Positions 1 to 6,299 of a stretch of 14,386 nucleotides of DNA are shown here, piece by piece; position 1 is the first letter of the stretch, and each line of letters begins with the position of its first letter. Both the position numbers and the translations under genes were made by a program. The DNA comes from Bacteroidota bacterium. Its GTDB lineage: Bacteria; Bacteroidota; Bacteroidia; UBA8524. Below the pieces are notes generated by a model. The model saw only the letters and a list, made by a program, of their open reading frames with translations, made no database searches and was not told the origin of the DNA. The stretch lies in contig DQHT01000023.1 of assembly GCA_003531115.1 (NCBI GenBank), forward strand, positions 1 through 14,386, read 5' to 3'.

Positions 1-2
1 AT

Positions 3-116
3 CAGGTCGTAGAAGAATTGATTCAGCTAATAAGGAAACAGATACTCCAGAAACGAAAAACAAATAGACAATACAACCGCCGAACCAAACAAGGGACGTA
101 TAGAAAGTATAAATAA
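3..116 (+). CDS. Possible 3' end of an unrecognised gene entering from the left
   Basis: One plus-strand frame is open from the window edge to a TAA at 114-116 and would encode about 37 residues, strongly basic and rich in Gln, Lys, Arg and Tyr, starting QVVEELIQLIRKQ. The composition resembles a basic C-terminal tail of a DNA- or RNA-binding protein, but I do not recognise a family. The other two plus frames hit stops by base 67. The stretch is short enough for a chance open frame, so this is only a candidate. If real, it runs convergent to ccmF with about 117 bases between the stops. Confidence 0.25.
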   Translation, partial: QVVEELIQLIRKQILQKRKTNRQYNRRTKQGTYRKYK

Positions 117-233
117 TGCACCTAAGTTAGCGCCATTACTCCGAAGGGGGATGAGCGATGAGTTGCCAGAAGTTTGTACTCAGAAATGGACGTTTACACA
201 AAGATTATGAAGCGCCTGTCTGTATCGTCTTAC
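117..233. other. Intergenic gap left of ccmF
   Basis: This is the short non-coding stretch between the left-edge open frame and the ccmF stop codon. I looked for a hairpin followed by a T-run that could end the ccm transcript and saw none that is convincing. No promoter box of the TAnnTTTG type is obvious on either strand. Confidence 0.4.
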
Positions 234-2816
234 TTACTTCCCTACCCTCTTCGCCCTTTTATCATACAGCGCCATCAAAAACCCGAGCACCATGATTATC
301 GTGCCGCCCCAGAGGAAGTTGATATAGGGGAAAACGATGGCTTTGAGGATGATATAATCTTTGACGGGGGGCTTTTCGGCGGTTTCGATGACGAAGCGGT
401 TTTGGGAGTAGTCGTCGGGGTTGGTTTTGATATCCATCAACTTAAAACGGAGGCCCTGGTCGTGGAGCTCGTCGGGGATGTTGACGGACTGCTCGCCGAG
501 GAGGGCGAAGATGGGGTGGGCGAAGGTGGTGTCAGAGGGGGTAATGACCTTGAGTTCGATCATTAGCACGTGATCGGCTTGCTCCAGGTTTAGGGCTTTG
601 CGGTCGACATCGGTGGTTACGAACATGAGGACTGCGGTTCCGTTTTCTACCTTCAGGCTGTCGCCTACTCTTAGCTCATGCGTGAGGAAATGGTCGAAAG
701 GGGCTTTGCGGGCTGCTTCTTTATCGGGTACCTGGCTCACGTGGGTGAATACGTCGTGGGTGAGGTAGTGGCGGGTGTCGGGGTTGCTGACCAGGCCCAT
801 TTTTGGGTTGATCTGGGCGTTGGGCTGCAGGATAAACTCGTCGCCATTGTAGGTGTTGGTATTGCGGTCGTAACCCTGGTAGCGGACTTTATAGTAGGTA
901 TTGGGAGAAACGGTGGTGTCGCCTATGTAGGTGGCCATGTAATCGCCCATGAGGGTGGGAACATTTTTGTAAAGCAGGATATGTTCCCGGTTGGCTTCCT
1001 CATCGAAATTTTCGCTGTAGACAATGCCTCTCTGGTTGATGGAGATGACCTCTTTGCCGGAGCCCGAGCTGATAATTCCGATCAGCATCAATCCAAAACC
1101 GATATGGGCTACAGAACCACCAGCCACCCAAAACTTGCCTTTGAGCACCTGTACCCAGTAAATGATGTTTCCAACCACGGCAAATACGCTGGTGAGCAGG
1201 AAAAGGAGCAGGACAGGGTTGCGCAGGTCAAACAGAAGCGCAAAGAGTATAGTGACCCCCAATGAGGAGAAAATGATCACGAAAAGATTCAGGCGGAATT
1301 TTGTCCACTCGGTCTTTTTGTATTTGAATAATTGTCCGAAACCGATCAGCAGGCCCACAATAATGGCAATGGGCATCTGCCACTGGTTGTAATAGCCGAC
1401 GATGTCGACGGGTGGGGCTTTGTCGAGGCCAAAAAGGTTGTTCCATACGGGCATGGAAGTGTTGAGGATGACCTGAAAGCAGGAGATGACAAATACCAAT
1501 GCCCCGATGAACATCCAGAATTCGCGGGAGCTGAGTTCTTCATCGGCCTGGGTGGTGATGGGCACAAATCCATATACGGAATAAAACAATACCCCTAATA
1601 CCAATACGATCAGCGGGATATGGACAAATACATTATAGCCAAAGAACAGCGCAAATACGGTTCCGGCCAGTAAGAGCCCCAGAAAGGTCCAGCGTTTCCA
1701 GTTGTTCGGCAATACCAGTAATGAAGGCAAGGCGGTAAAGAGGAAAAAGAAGAGGAGAAGTTGTCCGCTCATACCCAGGTCGGTAAAAGCATGAACGGAG
1801 GTGTTGCCTAAAATTCCGCTACGCGTAAGGAAGGTGGCATAAAGTACGAGCAGGAAGGAAAAAATGGCCAGGATAAAACTGATATAGAGGGCTTTTCCTG
1901 TTTTTTTGAAGATGATGAGGGTATGACTGAGTGCGATGAGCAACAGCCAGGGAATAAGCGATGCGTTTTCAACCGGATCCCAGGCCCAGTAGCCTCCAAA
2001 ACTCAGGGATTCATAGGCCCAAAAGGCTCCCATGATGATTCCTGCGCCGAGGATCATGACACCAAAGAGGGTCCATGGAATGGCGGGTTTAACCCACTCT
2101 TTTACTTTGCCGGTCATGAGTCCGCCGATGGCATAGGCAAAAGGAACTATCGCTGCGGCAAAACCCAGGAAGAGGGTTGGAGGATGGATGACCATCCAAT
2201 AATTTTGCAGGAGAGGATTGAGTCCGTTGCCGTCTTGTATACCACTCAGGTAGTTTTCTGCACCGCGGATCTGGATAAAAGGCAGGCTGAAGATATCGGG
2301 TTGCACATCGCGCAGAAGCATAAAAGGACTGCTTCCCAGCTTGGTGCCGGCAATTTCCACGCCCAGCAGCATGGTGGAGAGCATCACCTGGGCCAGCGCC
2401 ATGACGGTCATGACGGGGGATTCCCAGTTTTTGGCCCGGTACATCAGAATCCATCCGAGGATCACATGCCAGAACATCCATAAAAGGAAACTTCCCTCCT
2501 GCCCTTCCCAGAAGCAGCTGACCATATACCGGAGCGGCAGTTCTAAAGATGAGTGCTGGAAGGCGTATTGGTATTCAAAATAATGTTGTTGGATGATGAC
2601 GAATAAGATCCCGAAGATGCTGACAACAGCGAGTCCGTGGATCCAAAACCCGACGCGGCCCAGTTTCCTCCAAAAATCAGCTTCCTGTTTTTGGTAGGTA
2701 GCAAATCCATAGGCAAAAAGGGTAAAAAGGGAGGCGGCGAAGGAAAGGTATATGCTGATCTTTCCGAGGTTTCCTATAAGAAGGTGTTCGCCGGCGAAGG
2801 ATGTTACTTCCGTCAT
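234..2816 (-). CDS. ccmF: Cytochrome c biogenesis protein CcmF/CcsA type (heme lyase subunit)
   Basis: The 860-residue multi-pass membrane protein belongs to the heme-handling (HHP) family that attaches heme from CcmE to the CxxCH motif of apocytochromes outside the inner membrane. Visible family marks are the GQEGSFLLW stretch (about 105-113), the NPLLQNYWMVIHPPTLFLGF block with a candidate heme-ligand His (about 200-219), and the tryptophan-rich WWD segment FWAYESLSFGGYWAWDP (about 265-281) followed by a conserved-type His at 298. About 200 residues from roughly 610 to 830 are predicted extracytoplasmic, and a last membrane helix (about 832-850) precedes a basic tail. It is clearly longer than E. 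coli CcmF (647 residues), as is usual for large Bacteroidota CcsA/CcmF proteins. Its ATG overlaps the ccmE stop in ATGA, so translation is probably coupled. It is the last gene of the ccm operon seen here. Confidence 0.93.
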   Translation of the reverse strand: MTEVTSFAGEHLLIGNLGKISIYLSFAASLFTLFAYGFATYQKQEADFWRKLGRVGFWIHGLAVVSIFGILFVIIQQHYFEYQYAFQHSSLELPLRYMVSCFWEGQEGSFLLWMFWHVILGWILMYRAKNWESPVMTVMALAQVMLSTMLLGVEIAGTKLGSSPFMLLRDVQPDIFSLPFIQIRGAENYLSGIQDGNGLNPLLQNYWMVIHPPTLFLGFAAAIVPFAYAIGGLMTGKVKEWVKPAIPWTLFGVMILGAGIIMGAFWAYESLSFGGYWAWDPVENASLIPWLLLIALSHTLIIFKKTGKALYISFILAIFSFLLVLYATFLTRSGILGNTSVHAFTDLGMSGQLLLFFFLFTALPSLLVLPNNWKRWTFLGLLLAGTVFALFFGYNVFVHIPLIVLVLGVLFYSVYGFVPITTQADEELSSREFWMFIGALVFVISCFQVILNTSMPVWNNLFGLDKAPPVDIVGYYNQWQMPIAIIVGLLIGFGQLFKYKKTEWTKFRLNLFVIIFSSLGVTILFALLFDLRNPVLLLFLLTSVFAVVGNIIYWVQVLKGKFWVAGGSVAHIGFGLMLIGIISSGSGKEVISINQRGIVYSENFDEEANREHILLYKNVPTLMGDYMATYIGDTTVSPNTYYKVRYQGYDRNTNTYNGDEFILQPNAQINPKMGLVSNPDTRHYLTHDVFTHVSQVPDKEAARKAPFDHFLTHELRVGDSLKVENGTAVLMFVTTDVDRKALNLEQADHVLMIELKVITPSDTTFAHPIFALLGEQSVNIPDELHDQGLRFKLMDIKTNPDDYSQNRFVIETAEKPPVKDYIILKAIVFPYINFLWGGTIIMVLGFLMALYDKRAKRVGK

Positions 2817-3220
2817 GAGCCTACTGCCTTATATTCGCTTTCTTCGAGGGTACCTTCGTTGTATTTTGACGGGCATTTGAGGAGTATGCTGGAGGCATGG
2901 AAGGCGTCGCCCTGCATTTTTCCAATGATCACCACTTTTTCAGAACGTTCCAGGTCAGCCGGTTTTGGGCTGTTGAAGATGATCTTTTTTTGAACCTGGG
3001 TGCTGTCCATCAAATAAAATTCGAGGTGGTTCGGGTCATTGTCGGGGTCGTATTTCATGGAAGAATCTTTCACCAATTCACCGATAACATGAAACTCCTT
3101 GCCCGGAGAGGCAGAGGCTGTTTCAAAGGTGACGTATTGCGAAGCGTTCCCATATAAGCTGACAATGGCAGCGATACCCACTGCGACAAGCACGAGGGCA
3201 ATGATATACCTTGGTTTCAT
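2813..3220 (-). CDS. ccmE: Cytochrome c maturation heme chaperone CcmE, CxxxY variant
   Basis: The 135-residue protein has an N-terminal membrane anchor (about 5-24) and a small periplasmic beta-barrel (OB-type) domain. CcmE receives heme through CcmC and passes it to CcmF, holding it covalently on the way. In E. coli the heme-binding residue is His130 in an HxxxY motif; here the equivalent segment reads LLKCPSKYNEG, so Cys116 replaces the histidine and Tyr120 is kept. The codon is TGC at 2873-2875 on the minus strand. CxxxY CcmE proteins are known from a variant System I in archaea and some bacteria that lacks CcmH. The ATG overlaps the ccmD stop (ATGA) and the stop overlaps the ccmF ATG (ATGA). 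Confidence 0.92.
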   Translation of the reverse strand: MKPRYIIALVLVAVGIAAIVSLYGNASQYVTFETASASPGKEFHVIGELVKDSSMKYDPDNDPNHLEFYLMDSTQVQKKIIFNSPKPADLERSEKVVIIGKMQGDAFHASSILLKCPSKYNEGTLEESEYKAVGS

Positions 3221-3438
3221 GATTTTTTCTCCTTTTCGAGGCGCCGGATGCGTTTATCCAGGGCCACCAGATAGATTGTAATTCCTGCAAAAATCGTGAC
3301 TAAAACAGCTACGACCACATATATTTTTCCGCTTGCCCGCAGGCCCGTGGCCATTTCCACATCTTGTGCCTGAAGGGTAAGGCTGCCCAGGAGCGTCATT
3401 ATGGCAACAAGCAAGGCTTTATTAAAGCGCATCTTCAT
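3217..3438 (-). CDS. ccmD: Small CcmD-like membrane protein
   Basis: This 73-residue protein starts MKMRFNKALL. It has a hydrophobic leader ending around TLQAQ (residues 21-25) that resembles a cleavable signal peptide, then one membrane helix (about 39-60, IYVVVAVLVTIFAGITIYLV) and a short highly basic tail (DKRIRRLEKEKKS). CcmD proteins are small single-helix partners that help CcmC release heme-loaded CcmE. Position between ccmC and ccmE, size and the juxtamembrane basic tail support the call; sequence conservation is too low for proof. The same frame is open upstream to a Met codon at 3576, but that part lies inside ccmC and reads like antisense-free shadow sequence, so I chose the ATG at 3438. 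Met3 (3432) is an alternative. The start overlaps the ccmC 3' end by 17 bp. Confidence 0.8.
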   Translation of the reverse strand: MKMRFNKALLVAIMTLLGSLTLQAQDVEMATGLRASGKIYVVVAVLVTIFAGITIYLVALDKRIRRLEKEKKS

Positions 3439-4084
3439 GATTTTCAAGTTTTTTAATTCGGGTTCTGAGGTTCGCGATCCATGCGCCGACCAGGATCCAT
3501 CCGAGAACAGCAGGATAAAAAACAGCCCGCATGCGGCTGTCGAGATCGTAATTATTAAAACCCGGGTTTCCGCCATTACCCGGGTGCAGGGAGTCGCTTA
3601 TTCTTGGCAGCACAAAGATGAGTACGATAAATATCGGGAAGGCGAAAACATTAAACACCGCTCCTACCCTGCCACTTTTTTCGTCATCGTCAATTGCCTG
3701 ACGCAGGATATAGTAGCCCATATAGATGAGCATGCCGATGGCCACTCCGTTGAGTTTGGGGTCGTTTGTCCAGAAGAAACCCCAGGTAAAATGGGCCCAG
3801 ACCATGCCGGTAAGCAGTCCTAAAAAGCCAAGCAGCACCGCGGTATAGGTTAATTCTGAAGCGAGAATATCGTATTTTGCTTTTCCTGTGCCGAGGTAGA
3901 TGATGCTCACAATAAAGGCCACCAGCAGGAGGGCGATCATGGAGAACCACATGGGTACGTGGAAATAGAGGTTACGAATGCTTTCGTTTAGGATTTCCAA
4001 CTCGGGAACGGGGTTTATGAGTCCGGCATAGATGCTATAGAGAACCAGCACGGCACCGAGGTATTTCCACCAGGAGTTTTTCAT
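3422..4084 (-). CDS. ccmC: Heme exporter/handling protein CcmC
   Basis: The 220-residue integral membrane protein has about six hydrophobic helices and belongs to the HHP family; it presents heme to CcmE at the outer face of the inner membrane. Visible marks are YFHVPMWFSM (His42, the position of the first heme-ligand His), the tryptophan-rich WAHFTWGFFWTNDPKLNG segment (97-114, WWD domain) and a second candidate ligand His167 in SDSLHPGN. The length is close to E. coli CcmC (245). It is the first gene of the ccm run seen here; ccmA and ccmB are not in the window and would have to be elsewhere. A TACCTTTG box lies 13 nt upstream of the ATG. Confidence 0.92.
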   Translation of the reverse strand: MKNSWWKYLGAVLVLYSIYAGLINPVPELEILNESIRNLYFHVPMWFSMIALLLVAFIVSIIYLGTGKAKYDILASELTYTAVLLGFLGLLTGMVWAHFTWGFFWTNDPKLNGVAIGMLIYMGYYILRQAIDDDEKSGRVGAVFNVFAFPIFIVLIFVLPRISDSLHPGNGGNPGFNNYDLDSRMRAVFYPAVLGWILVGAWIANLRTRIKKLENHEDAL

Positions 4085-4097
4085 TTTTTGAGTAGTG

Positions 4098-4105
4098 CAA
4101 AGGTA
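4098..4105 (-). promoter_or_regulatory. Bacteroidota -7 box for the ccm operon
   Basis: On the minus strand this reads TACCTTTG, a perfect match to TAnnTTTG, the -7 element of the Bacteroidota housekeeping sigma factor. Thirteen bases separate it from the ccmC ATG, so the predicted transcript has a leader of only about six bases. A TTG that could serve as -33 element lies at 4134-4132 with a 26-base gap, longer than the usual spacing, so only the -7 box is supported. Confidence 0.6.
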
Positions 4106-4156
4106 GGGAAGATTTTTAGAATTAAATGAGGCAAGGAGGATTTGAGGACGATAGCT

Positions 4157-4201
4157 GGGAGCGGGGGAGCGGGACTTCGTCCGGAGCGGGGGAGCGAGGG
4201 G
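4157..4201. repeat. G-rich intergenic repeat with a TTC-loop hairpin (copy A)
   Basis: The stretch is built of GGGAGCG/GGGGAGCG modules flanking a small perfect hairpin, GGAC-TTC-GTCC at 4172-4182. The same modules and a related hairpin recur at 9005-9084, just after the desaturase gene, ending in the same GGGGGAGCGAGGGG. It sits in the divergent control region between ccmC and the AbiE pair and is not coding. It appears to belong to a dispersed repeat family. Confidence 0.7.
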
Positions 4202-4237
4202 TGTTAAATTTATTCTTTCTGTAACTTTTTAGCACAC

Positions 4238-4258
4238 AACTCGGATTTTTTCCGAATT
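4238..4258. promoter_or_regulatory. Inverted repeat, candidate AbiEi operator
   Basis: TCGGA (4241-4245) and TCCGA (4251-4255) form a perfect 5-bp inverted repeat around TTTTT; two further outer pairs match after one mismatch. It ends 10 bases before the TATATTTG box of the AbiE pair, covering the region where the -33 element should be. AbiEi of Streptococcus agalactiae represses its own promoter by binding inverted repeats, so autoregulation here is a reasonable inference. The motif is short and could be chance. Confidence 0.4.
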
Positions 4259-4265
4259 AAGGTGT

Positions 4266-4273
4266 TATATTTG
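4266..4273 (+). promoter_or_regulatory. -7 box of the AbiE operon
   Basis: The sequence TATATTTG matches TAnnTTTG perfectly. Only four bases separate it from the ATG at 4278, so transcription would begin at or just inside that codon. The mRNA would then be leaderless, or translation would start at the next in-frame ATG (4305, residue 10). Confidence 0.6.
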
Positions 4274-4277
4274 ACAT

Positions 4278-4934
4278 ATGTCGATAGTCGAAACTCTTCG
4301 GAAAATGTCGGATCAATTGCTGAGTACTCAGGTATTATTGAATATACTGGGTGGTTATGCGCGGCCTTTTGATAAAATTAATGAATTGCGTAAGTCCGGG
4401 CATCTTATTCAAGTCAGAAGGGGATTGTATGTTGTGGGGGCATTGCTAAACGGAAATAAACCTGAACTGTTGCTCATAGCGAATCATTTGTATGGACCGA
4501 GTTATGTTTCGGCTGATTCGGCATTAGCATTTTGGGGACTTCTTCCAGAGCGCACTTATGGTGTAAGCTCGATGTGCATGGGCAGTTCGAATAGCTGGAA
4601 TACTCCGCTGGGAAATTTCAGTTATCATACTCTTCCCCCTGCCTATTACCCCTTAGGGGTTCAGCATATTCAACTTAGTGAACGGCAGCACATACTCATT
4701 GCTTCAAAGGAAAAGGCATTGTGTGACCTGATCATCCATACAAAAAACCTTGTGCTCAGGAGCATGGATCAGACATGGAATTTTTTGCACGATGATCTCC
4801 GTATAGAAGATGATGAAATTCACCGCCTAAATTGGGTACTTATCCTGGAATGGGCGCTTTATGCCCCGAAAAGATCGAGTCTCCAAATTCTGGCAAAAAC
4901 CTTAAAACAACATGATACAGGAATGGTTAAATGA
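4278..4934 (+). CDS. abiEi: AbiEi-type antitoxin / transcriptional regulator of a type IV toxin-antitoxin system
   Basis: The 218-residue protein has an N-terminal winged-helix segment (about 1-55; KINELRKSGHLIQVRRGLYVV is the recognition-helix and wing region of the AbiEi family). A C-terminal domain follows with YVSADSALAFWGLLPE (about 76-91) and the ASKEKALCDLI block (about 143-153), both typical of AbiEi. Such proteins neutralise the cognate AbiEii toxin without stable binding and repress the operon. The next gene starts 23 bp inside this one, in another frame, as expected for a toxin-antitoxin pair. Start choice is uncertain: ATG 4278 lies four bases from the -7 box, and ATG 4305 would give a normal leader and keep the winged helix. 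A 60-base spot count is clearly more AT-rich than one taken in ccmF, which hints at acquisition. Confidence 0.85.
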   Translation: MSIVETLRKMSDQLLSTQVLLNILGGYARPFDKINELRKSGHLIQVRRGLYVVGALLNGNKPELLLIANHLYGPSYVSADSALAFWGLLPERTYGVSSMCMGSSNSWNTPLGNFSYHTLPPAYYPLGVQHIQLSERQHILIASKEKALCDLIIHTKNLVLRSMDQTWNFLHDDLRIEDDEIHRLNWVLILEWALYAPKRSSLQILAKTLKQHDTGMVK

Positions 4935-5766
4935 GTACCGACCGACAAGTCTGGAGGAAACAAAAAATGCGCTTAGGGAAATCATGCAGGAGATCGCTCT
5001 TGCCGGACTTTACCGTTCCGGATTCTATCAACATGCCGCATTGTACGGGGGCACTGCTTTAAGAATTTTTCATGGGCTCAATCGCTTTTCTGAAGATCTG
5101 GATTTTTCCCTTCTCAGGAAAGATCCGGGCTTTGATCTTAGTCCCTATCTATTAGCTATTGAAAATGAATTTCTTTCCCTTGGACTGGTTGTAGCTATTC
5201 GCAAAAAGGAGAAATCCAAAGACACGTTCATACAAAGTGCATTTATCAAAAGCGATAGCGTGTGGCATGAACTTGAGCTAAAAAACTCCTTACCCCAATT
5301 GCACTTGCAACAGCCTCCCAGTATTAAAATTAAGGTTGAAATTGATATCTCCCCTCCTCTTGGATTTACTACCGAAAACAAACTTCTTTTAAAACCCTTT
5401 TCCTTTTATGTGAATTGTTTCACGGCCCCATGTTTATTTGCCGGAAAAATGCATGCGCTTCTGTTTCGACCATGGAAAATCAGGGTAAAAGGCAGGGATT
5501 GGTACGATCTTGAATGGTACATTAAAAAAGGAATTCCACTCGATTACGCTCACTTTTTAGTTCGTGCCCAACAGAGTGGACATCTAATGACCGTTCCCTA
5601 TTCCAGGGACGATTTTTTTCAACTGTTATTGCTTAGAATTGACAGCATCAACTTCAATCAAATCAGAGACGATATTCAACGGTTTATTCCGGACGTAAAG
5701 GCGATAGAAATATGGTCGCCGGAATATTTTAAGCAGTTGGTAGGAAAGATGAAGGTAGAGCACTAA
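4912..5766 (+). CDS. abiEii: AbiEii/AbiGii-type nucleotidyltransferase toxin (DUF1814)
   Basis: The 284-residue protein carries the nucleotidyltransferase signature LYGGTALRIFHGLNRFSEDLDF (G46-G47 loop, acidic pair D62 and D64). A third acidic residue is plausible at D145 (KVEID). It also has the family-specific FAGKMHALLFRPW (K179) and KGRDWYDLEWY (R195, D196, D199) blocks. AbiEii toxins cause reversible growth arrest and abort phage infection; related DUF1814 toxins modify tRNA 3' ends. All key motifs are present, so the toxin looks intact. Its start overlaps abiEi by 23 bp. Its TAA (5764-5766) overlaps the TAG of dcd on the other strand, leaving no intergenic DNA between converging genes. 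Confidence 0.88.
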   Translation: MIQEWLNEYRPTSLEETKNALREIMQEIALAGLYRSGFYQHAALYGGTALRIFHGLNRFSEDLDFSLLRKDPGFDLSPYLLAIENEFLSLGLVVAIRKKEKSKDTFIQSAFIKSDSVWHELELKNSLPQLHLQQPPSIKIKVEIDISPPLGFTTENKLLLKPFSFYVNCFTAPCLFAGKMHALLFRPWKIRVKGRDWYDLEWYIKKGIPLDYAHFLVRAQQSGHLMTVPYSRDDFFQLLLLRIDSINFNQIRDDIQRFIPDVKAIEIWSPEYFKQLVGKMKVEH

Positions 5767-6299
5767 AACTTATTCTTCCACATCATACTCTCTACCGGCT
5801 TCACGGTTCGGGTATTGTATTTCGCCCCTTTTTTAGTCGAATAGCTGTGCTCGACTTCTCCTTCCACCATGAAATAGATGAGTTGTCCGATGGGCATGCC
5901 GGCGTAGATCCTGACAGGTTGGGCTACAGATATTTCAAGGGTCCAGGTATTGCAGAAGCCTACGTCGCCTTTGCCGGCTGTGGCGTGAATATCGATACCG
6001 AGGCGACCGGTGCTGGATTTGCCTTCTAAAAAGGGGATGTGTTGGTGGGTTTCGGTGTATTCTTCGGTGACGCCCAGATAGAGGGTGCCGGGGTGTAATA
6101 CATATCCTTCAGAAGGGATCTCAAAAATGTCGATCTTATTGTGCTCGCGGGCATCCAATTCCCGGCTACGGTAAGTTCCTAAATAACGTCCGAGATGTAC
6201 ATCATACGAATTGGTGCCTAAACATTCTTTGCGGAACGGTTCAATAAGGATGGTGCCTTTTTCTATTTCTTCCTGGATGCGTTTATCGGATAAAATCAT
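5763..6299 (-). CDS. dcd: dCTP deaminase
   Basis: The 178-residue protein of the dUTPase/dCTP deaminase fold supplies dUTP for thymidylate synthesis from dCTP. The core reads FLEGKSSTGRLGIDIHATAG (about 90-109). Relative to the E. coli enzyme, whose catalytic residues are Ser111, Arg115 and Glu138, this protein has Ser95, Arg99 and Glu122 with exactly the same 23-residue Arg-to-Glu spacing. The N-terminal MILSDKRIQEEI and the GMPIGQLIYF segment (about 134-143) are also typical. Length is near the E. coli 193. Whether it is mono-functional or a bifunctional dCTP deaminase-dUTPase cannot be settled by eye. The ATG overlaps the WD40 stop as ATGA, suggesting translational coupling; TACCTTCG, one base off the -7 consensus, lies just upstream (6311-6304). 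Confidence 0.93.
   Translation of the reverse strand: MILSDKRIQEEIEKGTILIEPFRKECLGTNSYDVHLGRYLGTYRSRELDAREHNKIDIFEIPSEGYVLHPGTLYLGVTEEYTETHQHIPFLEGKSSTGRLGIDIHATAGKGDVGFCNTWTLEISVAQPVRIYAGMPIGQLIYFMVEGEVEHSYSTKKGAKYNTRTVKPVESMMWKNKF

Noticed and set aside
678..2483. Plus-strand open frames opposite ccmF (678-1265, 1923-2483)
   Set aside because: The minus-strand frame is continuous and shows clear CcmF motifs; the plus frames have no recognisable domain.
3439..3576. Upstream extension of the ccmD frame to a Met codon at 3576
   Set aside because: The extension would lie wholly inside ccmC and would bury the signal-peptide-like leader; the ATG at 3438 gives a normal small CcmD.
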